Origin: JBFHIZ01 sp041596215
Lineage (GTDB): Bacteria > Bacillota > Clostridia > Lachnospirales > Lachnospiraceae
Direction of reading: 5' to 3'
DNA: 64,000 nucleotides
Assembly (NCBI GenBank): GCA_041596215.1
Contig: JBFHIZ010000002.1
Coordinates: 82,175 to 146,174, forward strand
A program made the translations under genes and the position numbers. The notes beneath the pieces are model-generated. The model did not search any database, was not told the DNA's origin, and was given only the letters and a program-made list of their open reading frames with translations. Every line of letters starts with the position of its first letter. Position 1 is the stretch's first letter. Below, piece after piece: positions 44,197 to 52,294 of the stretch.

Positions 44197-44231
44197 TAAA
44201 ATTGTATTTTACAAAAGATTGTGAGGAATTT

Positions 44232-44660
44232 ATGAAAGATATTAAAACCGCTATGGATTATTTTTCAAATGATATATTTGCAGTAGAAACGACCGGGATT
44301 CAAATAGAAGAAGTGCAAGAAGACTATGTCATTTGTTCTTTAGATATCAAAAACAAACATTTAAATGCTGCAGGATATGTTATGGGTGGTGTCATGTTTA
44401 CATTAGCAGATTTTACATTTGCAGTTGCTTCAAATACATTAGAAACGCATACCGTTTCCTTATCAAGTAGTATTAATTTTGTACGTGCTACGAAAGGGCC
44501 TATTCTATATGCAAAAAGTTGTTGTGTAAATTCTGGTAAAACAATTTGTTTTTATGAAATCACACTATATGATTCTCCAGAGCGAATTGTTTCAACTGTA
44601 ACAATCAATGGTTTTATGAAAAAAAAGAAAAATAAAATGCCTCCCTATCTTACAAAATAA
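44232..44660 (+). CDS. PaaI-like hotdog thioesterase
   Basis: The protein has 142 residues from the ATG at 44232 (TGAGGA upstream; an in-frame ATG at 44202 precedes the RBS). The hotdog core is visible as GYVMGGVMFTLADFTFAVAS, where the Gly-Gly and Asp of the PaaI active site are present (normally HGG). It probably hydrolyses acyl- or aryl-CoA. Monocistronic; substrate unknown. Confidence 0.82.
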   Translation: MKDIKTAMDYFSNDIFAVETTGIQIEEVQEDYVICSLDIKNKHLNAAGYVMGGVMFTLADFTFAVASNTLETHTVSLSSSINFVRATKGPILYAKSCCVNSGKTICFYEITLYDSPERIVSTVTINGFMKKKKNKMPPYLTK

Positions 44661-44676
44661 GGAGGCTTTTTATTTA
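44637..44676. terminator. Terminator between thioesterase and ferredoxin genes
   Basis: GCCTCC and GGAGGC pair around ~15 bases, followed by TTTTTATTT; the stop codon of the thioesterase lies in the loop. Confidence 0.7.
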
Positions 44677-44685
44677 TTTCTTTAC

Positions 44686-44874
44686 TTATTCAACAGTTAT
44701 AACGGATACTGGACAATTATTCATTGCATCCATTGCTTCATTTTCTAAATTCTTAGGCACATCTTCTAAAATCACTTCTGCAAGTTCATCGTCTGCCATT
44801 TGAAATATTTCCGGACAACTTTGTGCACATAATCCACAAGAAATACATCCATCTCTATCGATTGCTGCTTTCAT
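44686..44874 (-). CDS. Ferredoxin, single 4Fe-4S type
   Basis: The 62-residue protein has CISCGLCAQSCPE (C10, C13, C16, C20) and a late CPVSVI, the pattern of Thermotoga/Clostridia monocluster ferredoxins: three near cysteines plus the distal one ligate the cluster. It lies 21 bases after hcp and is probably the electron donor to Hcp in place of the NADH oxidoreductase Hcr. Confidence 0.9.
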   Translation of the reverse strand: MKAAIDRDGCISCGLCAQSCPEIFQMADDELAEVILEDVPKNLENEAMDAMNNCPVSVITVE

Positions 44875-44895
44875 CTTTTTCCCTCCTTTTATACT

Positions 44896-46524
44896 TTATT
44901 CCATAAACAATTTCATATCCTCATCAACTTCTCCTATACCTGCAATTCCAAATGTTTCAATTAAAATTTTTGCTACATTTGGGGATAAAAATGCTGGTAA
45001 TGTTGGTCCTAAATGAATGTTTTTTACGCCAAGATATAATAGTGCTAATAAAACAATGACAGCCTTTTGCTCGTACCAAGCAATATTATATGCAATTGGT
45101 AACTCATTAACATCTTCTAATTCAAAAATTTCTTTTAATTTTAACGCAATTAAAACTAAAGAATACGAATCATTACATTGCCCTGCATCTAAAACTCTAG
45201 GAATTCCACCAATATCTCCAAGATTTAATTTATTATATCGATACTTTGCGCATCCAGCTGTCAATATGACAGTATCCATAGGAAGTTTCTCTGCAAATTC
45301 TGTATAGTATTCTCTTGATGGCATTCTTCCATCACATCCAGCCATAACAAAAAACTTTTTAATTGCACCCGTCTTTACAGCTTCCACTACTTTATCCGCA
45401 AGTTCAAATACTTGATGATGCGCAAATCCACCAACAATACTTCCCGTTTCAATTTCTTCAGGCGTTGAAAGTGTTTTTGCTAATTCAATAATTTCAGAAA
45501 AATCTTTCTTTCCATCTTTGTCCGCTTCTATATGCGTACATCCTGGGAAGCCAGATGCTCCAGTAGTAAAGATTCGTTCTCTTACTTCCTCACTTTTAGG
45601 TGGAACAATACAATTCGTAGTAAATAAAATTGGGCCATGAAAAGATGCAAATTCTTTCACTTGTTTCCACCATGCATTCCCATAATTTCCAACAAAATTA
45701 TCATATTTCTTAAACGCTGGATAATAATGTCCTGGCAACATTTCTCCATGAGTATATACATCCACTCCTGTTCCTTTTGTTTGTTCTAAAAGTTGTTCAA
45801 GATCCGTCAAATCATGTCCAGAAATTAAAATTGCTGGTTTGTTACGAACTCCAATATTTACTTCTGTTATTTCTGGATTTCCATATTTTGAAGTGTTCGC
45901 TTCATCTAAGAGTGCCATTACTTTCACTCCATATTCACCAGTTTTTAAAGTTAACGCAACTAATTCATCTGCTGTTTTTGAATTATCTAATGTTGCTGCT
46001 AATGCTTCATATGCAAATGCAAAAATAGAAAGATCCACTTTTCCTAAATTTAAAGCATGCTCAGCATATGCTGCAATACCTTTTAATCCATAAATCACAA
46101 GTTCTCTAAGTGATCGAATATCTTCATTTTCAGTTGAAAGCACACCAATTGTACTTGCTTTATCTAACATTTCAGCTCTATTATTTGTTTGGAATACAAC
46201 TGCATCATGTGGATTTTCCAATACTACTTCCTTTTGCAAAGCATCTCTTTTTTCTATCATTTTCTTGATTTGTATTTCAAATGCATTTTCATCAAAGTTT
46301 GCATTCGTAATTGTCATAAATAAACTAGTCATCACTTCTTTATTTAATTCTTCCATCGAAGCGATTTCTTTCTTTCCATTTACAACTACTTCTGAAATCC
46401 CCTTTAAGGTATATATCAAAAGATCTTGAAGTTTTGCAACTTCCTCATTTTTACCACATACCCCTTTAATTTCACATCCTTTTCCTTTTGCTGTTTCTTG
46501 ACATTGATAGCAAAACATACTCAT
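44896..46524 (-). CDS. hcp: Hydroxylamine reductase / hybrid cluster protein
   Basis: The 542-residue protein has the N-terminal cluster motif C5-x2-C8-x8-C17-x5-C23, the class I spacing of strict anaerobes. Hybrid-cluster ligands are seen around SGHDLTDLEQLLEQ, TTNCIVPP, FPGCTHIE and LTAGCAKYRYN. It reduces hydroxylamine and is known to act on nitric oxide and on protein S-nitrosylation. It likely protects against nitrosative stress. Ferredoxin follows in the same operon. Confidence 0.95.
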   Translation of the reverse strand: MSMFCYQCQETAKGKGCEIKGVCGKNEEVAKLQDLLIYTLKGISEVVVNGKKEIASMEELNKEVMTSLFMTITNANFDENAFEIQIKKMIEKRDALQKEVVLENPHDAVVFQTNNRAEMLDKASTIGVLSTENEDIRSLRELVIYGLKGIAAYAEHALNLGKVDLSIFAFAYEALAATLDNSKTADELVALTLKTGEYGVKVMALLDEANTSKYGNPEITEVNIGVRNKPAILISGHDLTDLEQLLEQTKGTGVDVYTHGEMLPGHYYPAFKKYDNFVGNYGNAWWKQVKEFASFHGPILFTTNCIVPPKSEEVRERIFTTGASGFPGCTHIEADKDGKKDFSEIIELAKTLSTPEEIETGSIVGGFAHHQVFELADKVVEAVKTGAIKKFFVMAGCDGRMPSREYYTEFAEKLPMDTVILTAGCAKYRYNKLNLGDIGGIPRVLDAGQCNDSYSLVLIALKLKEIFELEDVNELPIAYNIAWYEQKAVIVLLALLYLGVKNIHLGPTLPAFLSPNVAKILIETFGIAGIGEVDEDMKLFME

Positions 46525-46737
46525 ATTCTTTTTTCCTCCTTATAAAGTATTCTACATTGATAGTTTCTTTTTGTAAGAAATTCTAGAAGGTAATATACTG
46601 TCATCTTAACCTTTCTTAAATAGAAATGCAATTATTTTCTCAAACACCTTGAATTCACTTACAATTTTCTTTTTTTTTCTGTCTCTAAGAATAATAGCAC
46701 GCAATATTCATATGCTTTGTTGCCCCTGTCACATTTA

Positions 46738-46778
46738 AAAAGAGGCTGGAAACAACTTAATTCCAGCCTCTTTCTTTT
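46738..46778 (-). terminator. Terminator after the HAD hydrolase gene
   Basis: AAAGAGGCTGGAA and TTCCAGCCTCTTT arms form a strong hairpin with a T-rich 3' side. The 213 bases between this and hcp hold no gene that I can see; they presumably contain the hcp promoter. Confidence 0.8.
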
Positions 46779-47530
46779 TATGTTTTTTCTTTCAACTTTT
46801 CTTCTAATGAATTTATATAACTCGCATCTAATTGATACACCATATCCTTTCGTTCCACCACAATTTTTATTTTTTCGGATAATATTTTATCCTTTGAAAT
46901 TCGCGTCAAAAGCTCTCTCGTAGGATTAATTGCAACAGGATTTCCAACAAATCGAAGCATATCAAAATCTCCATTGGTATCTCCATATGCAAAAGAATAT
47001 CCTAAAGCAATCTTATATTTCTTTACAAAATCTGCAATCGCTTCTTTTTTATTTTGGCTATCCCACATCGGTTTATATTTACCTGTATATATTTGTTCTG
47101 AATTCAACTCATAATGCGTTCCAATATAATCTTCAAAGCCATATTTTTTTGCCATTGCTTTTACTAGTTCTATGGGGGCTCCAGAAACTGCAATCACTTT
47201 ATGGTTTTGCGCCTTATGCCACTCAATACGATCTCTCGTATAGGTGTATACATTTTCTCCATATTGCTCAATCACTTTATTTGCAACATATTCTATCTGT
47301 GAATAGTGAAGACCTTCTATGGATTCAATATATATCTCTGCCATTTTTATTAAATAATCATCATAATCACCTTTTCGCCTTCGCCACAATCGATAGAGTT
47401 CCTTTACCTCGTTATTATAAACAGATTGCTCAATCATATCACTATTAATCATTTTCTTAAACATTTGCGTTAACAATGCTTCTCTATATAGAGTACCGTC
47501 AATATCAAAAAATGCTGCACGCAGTCTCAT
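46778..47530 (-). CDS. HAD-superfamily phosphatase (HAD-IB, SerB-like)
   Basis: The 250-residue protein has motif I AFFDIDGTLYRE (nucleophile Asp), motif II VSGAP and motif IV YGDTNGDFDML. The size and GDxxxD form fit HAD subfamily IB (phosphoserine phosphatase-like or related). Substrate unknown. Single-gene unit. Confidence 0.87.
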   Translation of the reverse strand: MRLRAAFFDIDGTLYREALLTQMFKKMINSDMIEQSVYNNEVKELYRLWRRRKGDYDDYLIKMAEIYIESIEGLHYSQIEYVANKVIEQYGENVYTYTRDRIEWHKAQNHKVIAVSGAPIELVKAMAKKYGFEDYIGTHYELNSEQIYTGKYKPMWDSQNKKEAIADFVKKYKIALGYSFAYGDTNGDFDMLRFVGNPVAINPTRELLTRISKDKILSEKIKIVVERKDMVYQLDASYINSLEEKLKEKT

Positions 47531-47580
47531 CTGAACACTCCTTTCTTTATATTTCTTATATTACTATTATAACAGAGACA

Positions 47581-47617
47581 GTAAAAAACCAATAGCTTTG
47601 CTATTGGTTTTTTACTG
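47581..47617 (-). terminator. Terminator at the arsC end
   Basis: AAAAAACCAATAGC-AAA-GCTATTGGTTTTTT on the minus strand. The arsC stop codon TAG (47601-47603) is inside the hairpin stem. Confidence 0.85.
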
Positions 47618-48002
47618 TTTCAATGAGTTTTAATATATTTTCTTCAATTATTTGAATTGTTTTTTCAAAGTAAATATCATCTTTTCCAGATGGATCTTCT
47701 AATCCCCAGTCTTCAAAATGTTTTGAAGGCACACTTGGACAAACAACATTACATCCCATACTAATTACGATATCTGGAGCCGGAATATCCGAAATTAACT
47801 TACTATATTGTGTTTCTTCCATATCAATTCCTTTTTTTTCTTTCATAATTCGAACGGCATCTTGATTAATATGTTCTTTTACCTCGGATCCAGCAGAATA
47901 ACTTTCAAATACATTGGACGCAAGTTTTTTCCCTAACGCTTCTGCAATTTGACTTCTACATGAATTATGAACACAAATAAACGCCACAATTGGTTTCTTC
48001 AT
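47601..48002 (-). CDS. arsC: Arsenate reductase, thioredoxin-coupled
   Basis: The 133-residue low-molecular-weight-phosphatase-type ArsC has the CX5R loop C10-VHNSC-R16, and the redox cysteines C84 and C88 (MGCNVVCPS). EDWGLEDPSG is the family aspartate region. It reduces arsenate to arsenite using the Cys relay and thioredoxin. It is last in an arsR-permease-thioredoxin-arsC operon. Confidence 0.94.
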   Translation of the reverse strand: MKKPIVAFICVHNSCRSQIAEALGKKLASNVFESYSAGSEVKEHINQDAVRIMKEKKGIDMEETQYSKLISDIPAPDIVISMGCNVVCPSVPSKHFEDWGLEDPSGKDDIYFEKTIQIIEENILKLIETVKNQ

Positions 48003-48020
48003 ACATATGCCCTCCTATAA

Positions 48021-48446
48021 TTAAATATACTCTTTTAATATTTTTATAGTTTCCTCTTTTTTAAGAACTTTTCCTGTTGAAACTACTTTATTATTGATTG
48101 TCCATGCTGGAAGAGACATAACACCCATGGCTGCGATTTCTGCAAAATCTTTCACATGTTCTACTTCACATACAATATCTAATTCCTTCATTCCAGCTTT
48201 TACATTTTCTTCTAATTGGTTACATTTTGCACAACCTCCGCCTAGAATTTTAATTGAATTAATTTCTCTTGTATCAAATAAAGTGGCTTTGCTCCCACAA
48301 CTACATCCGCATCCGCATCCACCTCCACACTCACTTTCACTTTCAAAATCACTTTCATAGTCACTTTCATAGCCATTTTCGTAGTTTACTTCAACTTCAT
48401 CTGTGCAACAACAATCATCTGTTTTTTTCTTACTAAATAATCCCAT
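48021..48446 (-). CDS. Small thioredoxin-fold protein with Cys-rich acidic N-terminus
   Basis: The 141-residue protein has a C-terminal thioredoxin_3 (MTH895-type) domain of ~78 residues, with active site CAKC (C72, C75) and the cis-Pro in MSLPAWTINN. An N-terminal extension contains CCC (12-14), repeated YESD/FES acidic units (about 26-39), then CGGGCGCGCSCGS (40-52). The last part looks able to bind soft metals such as arsenite. Between the permease and arsC it may serve as the reductant of ArsC or a metal shuttle; this is inference. Confidence 0.85.
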   Translation of the reverse strand: MGLFSKKKTDDCCCTDEVEVNYENGYESDYESDFESESECGGGCGCGCSCGSKATLFDTREINSIKILGGGCAKCNQLEENVKAGMKELDIVCEVEHVKDFAEIAAMGVMSLPAWTINNKVVSTGKVLKKEETIKILKEYI

Positions 48447-48523
48447 AATTTTCTCCTTTTCTTCTTCTATTTTTTTATAATAACCTACCTATCTTATATA
48501 ATCAACTGCATTTGCTTCTTGCA

Positions 48524-49537
48524 TTAAATAAATAAGTAAGAAAACATATTAAATAAATAACCCATACAAATTATACCGATTGCAACAATTATAATAAAGG
48601 AAAATAATAATTTTGGTTTCATTACTTTTTTTAACATTACCATCGATGGTAATGAAAGTGCAGTAACACTCATCATAAAAGTAATTACTGTTCCAAGTCC
48701 TGCTCCTTTAAACAATAATCCTTCCGCAATCGGAATAGCTCCAAAAATATCTGCATACATTGGAATTCCAACGAGAGCCGCCAATAGCACACTATACCAA
48801 TGTTCGCCACCAAGAACTCCTTGTACTAATTCCTCTGGAATTACATTATGTATTAAAGAACCAATTCCTACTCCAATTAATATATATGGCCAAACTCGTT
48901 TAACAATATTTAGCACACCGTCTTTAGCAAAATATATTCTTTTATTTAAGGTAAGCGTTTCTTCTTCTTGATCCGTCACTTGAACATTTTTGACAAAGTC
49001 CTCAATATATTTTTCCATTCCCATTTTTTCTATTATTGTTCCACCTACTACTGCAATAATAAATCCTGTTACAAGATATGCAACTCCAATCTTCCATCCA
49101 AACAAAGAAAGTAATATTGTAAAGCTTCCCAAATCAGCCATTGGTGACATAATCAAAAAAGATAAAGTCACTCCAATTGGCAAACCAGCGCTTGTAAAGC
49201 CAATAAATAAAGGGATAGAAGAGCAAGAACAAAATGGTGTTAGAATCCCAAATGTCGCACCAAGCATCCTTCCTTTCAGTCCTTTTACCCCACCTAACAA
49301 TCTTTTTGTTCTATGTGGTGGAAAATAACTCTGAATAAATGATATTAAAAAAATCAATACACAAAGTAATATCATAATTTTGATACTATCATAAAGAAAA
49401 AATTCAAAAAAAGAATATATTTTACTTCCTTCTTCTAATCCAATTACTTGTAATAATTCTCCCATCAATGAACGAATCCAATGCATTCCTAAAATTTGTT
49501 GTTGAAAAAATTCCCAACCATTTTCCAATTGTTCCAC
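48524..49537 (-). CDS. ArsP/COG0701-type permease
   Basis: The 337-residue membrane protein has about eight helices and the family signature LTPFCSCSSIPLFIGF. COG0701 permeases include ArsP, which exports organoarsenicals, and other efflux proteins. The start is a GTG at 49537, the only one in reach of AAAGGG. Neighbours support arsenic efflux; no ArsB or Acr3 is present in the window. Confidence 0.85.
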   Translation of the reverse strand: MEQLENGWEFFQQQILGMHWIRSLMGELLQVIGLEEGSKIYSFFEFFLYDSIKIMILLCVLIFLISFIQSYFPPHRTKRLLGGVKGLKGRMLGATFGILTPFCSCSSIPLFIGFTSAGLPIGVTLSFLIMSPMADLGSFTILLSLFGWKIGVAYLVTGFIIAVVGGTIIEKMGMEKYIEDFVKNVQVTDQEEETLTLNKRIYFAKDGVLNIVKRVWPYILIGVGIGSLIHNVIPEELVQGVLGGEHWYSVLLAALVGIPMYADIFGAIPIAEGLLFKGAGLGTVITFMMSVTALSLPSMVMLKKVMKPKLLFSFIIIVAIGIICMGYLFNMFSYLFI

Positions 49538-49609
49538 GATTAACCCTTTCTTTCTCTGCTTAATACATTTATATATCTATACATTTATATCTATCTATAT
49601 AATCTTCTA

Positions 49610-49637
49610 AAGGAAAACCATCCATTGATGGTTTTTC
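49610..49637 (-). terminator. Terminator between arsR and permease
   Basis: GAAAAACCATC-AATG-GATGGTTTTCC on the minus strand lies 10 bases after arsR and may uncouple it from the permease. Confidence 0.7.
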
Positions 49638-49646
49638 TTTTCTATT

Positions 49647-49970
49647 TTACTTACAACAACTATTCTTACTTTTATTTGTATTTTTAATCTCTGTTAATGA
49701 GTATAACAAATCCTTGGCTAGATTGGTACCCTTTTCATCAATTGAATAATGCGTCCATTTTCCATCTTTTCTGGCCATTACTATCCCTGCATCACATAAT
49801 ATTTTCATATGATGAGAAAGTGTTGGTTGCGTAATCTCAAATTCCTCTAATATTTTACATGCACACTTTTCTCCCTGGACCAGCAATTTTAATATCTCAA
49901 CTCTTCTTACGTCGCTAAATGCTTTAAATATTTTTGCAATTTCACTGTTTGACATAGATTCTTTATTCAT
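49647..49970 (-). CDS. arsR: ArsR/SmtB-family repressor
   Basis: The 107-residue winged-helix protein has SDVRRVEILKLLVQGEKCACKILEEF, where CAC is the arsenite-binding ELCVC-like site, and the recognition helix TQPTLSHHMKILCDAGI. A CC ends the protein. It should repress the ars operon until arsenite binds. An ATATAG...CTATAT repeat (49973-49990) sits just before its start and is a candidate operator. Confidence 0.92.
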   Translation of the reverse strand: MNKESMSNSEIAKIFKAFSDVRRVEILKLLVQGEKCACKILEEFEITQPTLSHHMKILCDAGIVMARKDGKWTHYSIDEKGTNLAKDLLYSLTEIKNTNKSKNSCCK

Positions 49971-49993
49971 ATAGACACCTTTCTATATAAGTA

Positions 49994-50021
49994 ATTATAT
50001 CATTCCTTTCGCAAATGTCAA
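49994..50021 (-). promoter_or_regulatory. Promoter of arsR
   Basis: TTGACA (50016-50021), a 16-base spacer and TATAAT (49994-49999) on the minus strand. Confidence 0.75.
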
Positions 50022-50028
50022 TTATTTT

Positions 50029-50853
50029 TTATCCCAAAGCAACATCTAAGATCATCATTATTGAAAATCCAATCATACAACCAATGGTTGCGATATCGGT
50101 TTTTGAACCACCTTCTTCTCTTTGGGCTTCTGGAATCAACTCTTCTACAACAACATAAATCATTGCTCCTGCAGCAAATGCTAACGCATAAGGTAAAATT
50201 GGGCGCATACGAACCACTGCAACTGCGCCAATAACACCAGCGATTGGTTCTACAATACCAGATGCTTGCCCATATAGAAATGCTTTCCATCTAGAAAATC
50301 CTTCTCTTCTTAAAGGAACAGAAACGGCTGCACCTTCAGGAAAGTTTTGAATTCCGATTCCAAGAGCAAGTGCAATTGCTCCTGCAAGCGTTGCCGTTCC
50401 TAATTCTCCATTTGCAACTGCTCCAAAAGCTACACCAACCGCTAAACCTTCCGGTATATTGTGAAGCGTAATCGCTAAAACGAGAAGAACACTTCTTTGC
50501 CATTTGGTAGAAATTCCTTCTGCCTGTTCTTTATTTAATCCCATGTGTAGATGAGGAACTACTTTATCTGCAATATATAAGAATGCTCCTCCTAATAAAA
50601 ATCCAATTGCTGCAACAGCCCATGCTCTACTTCCCTGTTCTTCTGCCATTTCAATTGCTGGCGATAGCAAAGACCAAAAACTCGCTGCAATCATAATCCC
50701 AGCAGCAAAACCTAGCATTCCATTTAAAACACTTTTCTTAATTGTTTTAAAAAAGAAAACCATAGCAGCACCTAATGCTGTTACACTCCAAGTAAACAAT
50801 GTTCCAATTAACGCTTGCATTACTGGTGAAAATTGTTCGAACCAAGTTATCAT
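50029..50853 (-). CDS. ZIP family metal transporter
   Basis: The protein has 274 residues from the ATG at 50853 (AAGGAGGG). It has eight predicted helices; the metal site motifs HNIPEGLAVGVAFG and IQNFPEGAAVS in TM4-TM5 are clear, and the loop after TM3 holds HLHMGL. It belongs to the GufA/ZupT branch and imports zinc or other divalent metals. Single-gene unit. Confidence 0.92.
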   Translation of the reverse strand: MITWFEQFSPVMQALIGTLFTWSVTALGAAMVFFFKTIKKSVLNGMLGFAAGIMIAASFWSLLSPAIEMAEEQGSRAWAVAAIGFLLGGAFLYIADKVVPHLHMGLNKEQAEGISTKWQRSVLLVLAITLHNIPEGLAVGVAFGAVANGELGTATLAGAIALALGIGIQNFPEGAAVSVPLRREGFSRWKAFLYGQASGIVEPIAGVIGAVAVVRMRPILPYALAFAAGAMIYVVVEELIPEAQREEGGSKTDIATIGCMIGFSIMMILDVALG

Positions 50854-50908
50854 AAAACCCTCCTTCAAATCGTTCCTTATATGTTGTTACTAAAACAATT
50901 GATTTCAC

Positions 50909-51613
50909 TTATTTTCTTTCATTTATAAAATCCAAAATAATCTGCACCGTTATATTTTGTTGTTCTTCCGAACTAATGGTAGCGTCCGGGTCTCCTTTTT
51001 GCTTTCCATAATTCCCGAATTGTGCGTGATTCCCACCTTCAATAATATTTATATTTTTTGTATAATTTATATTTTCTTCTAAATTTGAATTCAATGTTCC
51101 ATATATTGTTAATGCGTCATCTTCTAAAACATCTCCATAAATATATGCTCCAAGTAAGATTACTCCATCTAACTTATCCATATTGTCAGAAGCATAACTA
51201 CTTGCCATGGCACCCCCCATGGAATGTCCGCAAATATACCATTTTTTTATTTCTGGTATTTCATCAAACACATCATCTGCCGCATCTTTGTTAAAAATTG
51301 CCATGTGAAATGGCATCTTAACTAAAACACAAGTAATTCCATTGTCTGCTAACTTTTTTAATAATGGGATATATGCTATTTCTTCAACTTTTGCTCCAGG
51401 ATAAAATATAACCGCAGTATCTATTGATTCTTCTGGATAAATAATGGTCAAATTCTTTTCTTGTACAAAATTCAACTTATCTAGAATTTCCAATGCATAA
51501 GAATCTGCACGATAATAATCTGAAACATAAATAAAAAAAGCACTCACGAAAAGAACTAACGTAAGTAGTGATATACCTATGACTTTATAAATTCTTTTTT
51601 TTCTTATTTTCAT
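50909..51613 (-). CDS. Membrane-anchored alpha/beta hydrolase
   Basis: The 234-residue protein has an N-terminal anchor helix (about residues 10-30), then a hydrolase fold with the nucleophile elbow ICGHSMGGAMASS, and a possible catalytic histidine in GGNHAQFGNYG. It matches the Abhydrolase_5 (PF12695-like) family common in Firmicutes, probably acting outside the membrane. Substrate unknown. Confidence 0.83.
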   Translation of the reverse strand: MKIRKKRIYKVIGISLLTLVLFVSAFFIYVSDYYRADSYALEILDKLNFVQEKNLTIIYPEESIDTAVIFYPGAKVEEIAYIPLLKKLADNGITCVLVKMPFHMAIFNKDAADDVFDEIPEIKKWYICGHSMGGAMASSYASDNMDKLDGVILLGAYIYGDVLEDDALTIYGTLNSNLEENINYTKNINIIEGGNHAQFGNYGKQKGDPDATISSEEQQNITVQIILDFINERK

Positions 51614-51676
51614 TTTTTATCCCTCTATCTATGATGTTCTATTATCATATCATGTTACATACGAAAAATAAATATC

Positions 51677-51716
51677 AAAAAAAGGATTAGTATATATTTC
51701 TTCTAATCCTTTTTTA
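51677..51716 (-). terminator. Terminator after the DUF4870-like gene
   Basis: AAAAAAGGATTAG and CTAATCCTTTTTTT arms on the minus strand enclose about 14 bases. Confidence 0.75.
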
Positions 51717-51748
51717 CTATATATTTCTTAAACCCCCTCAAGAAATTT

Positions 51749-52102
51749 CTATTTGAGAATTTTGATTTTCCCAATCAGTGGTAATTCTTTCATTTTTCCA
51801 TTTCCGGTATTCACCATTCCCATAATAGCGAGTACAAAACAAAAAATCCCTCCAAAAGGTAAAATGATTAACCATCCAATAATCGGAATAATCGTACCTA
51901 TCGTTGTAACTGCGACGGAAAGAATTAATAATACCAATCCTTGATTTGCATGAAATCTATGCACTGTTTTATCTCCTTCGACAACCAAAGGTAAAAAGAA
52001 TATGAGATATGCTAATACACATGCCCATTTTGCAATTACCACATTTTCCTCTGTGGTTGCTTGATTTGTTTCATTTGTTGCTTCATTTGTCACTTCACTC
52101 AT
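51749..52102 (-). CDS. DUF4870-like small membrane protein
   Basis: The protein has 117 residues from the ATG at 52102 (AGGAGGG). A polar Thr/Asn/Glu-rich head is followed by three or four helices; FHANQGLVLLI and IIGWLIILP fit DUF4870 (small Tic20-like) proteins. Function unknown. Confidence 0.78.
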   Translation of the reverse strand: MSEVTNEATNETNQATTEENVVIAKWACVLAYLIFFLPLVVEGDKTVHRFHANQGLVLLILSVAVTTIGTIIPIIGWLIILPFGGIFCFVLAIMGMVNTGNGKMKELPLIGKIKILK

Positions 52103-52252
52103 TGTTGTACCCTCCTGCATAATATTTGCTAGCCTTCGAGATGCAATACTTGCACTCTTTTTTTGCTATATTAATCATACTAAGAATCTACATTGTAAAC
52201 AACATATAACAAGTCATAAAGAAACCTTACAAGTCATCTTCTTTCTTAAATA

Positions 52253-52293
52253 AAAATGACCTTTGGCATATTTTTAAGCCATTGGTCATTTTT
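52253..52293 (-). terminator. Terminator after the diguanylate cyclase gene
   Basis: AAAAATGACC and GGTCATTTTT arms with inner TTGGC/GCCA pairs. Confidence 0.75.
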
Positions 52294-52294
52294 G

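Noticed and set aside
50018..50290. Cys/Trp-rich minus-strand frame at the end of the ZIP gene
   Set aside because: It is an out-of-frame shadow of the ZIP transporter with unnatural composition.
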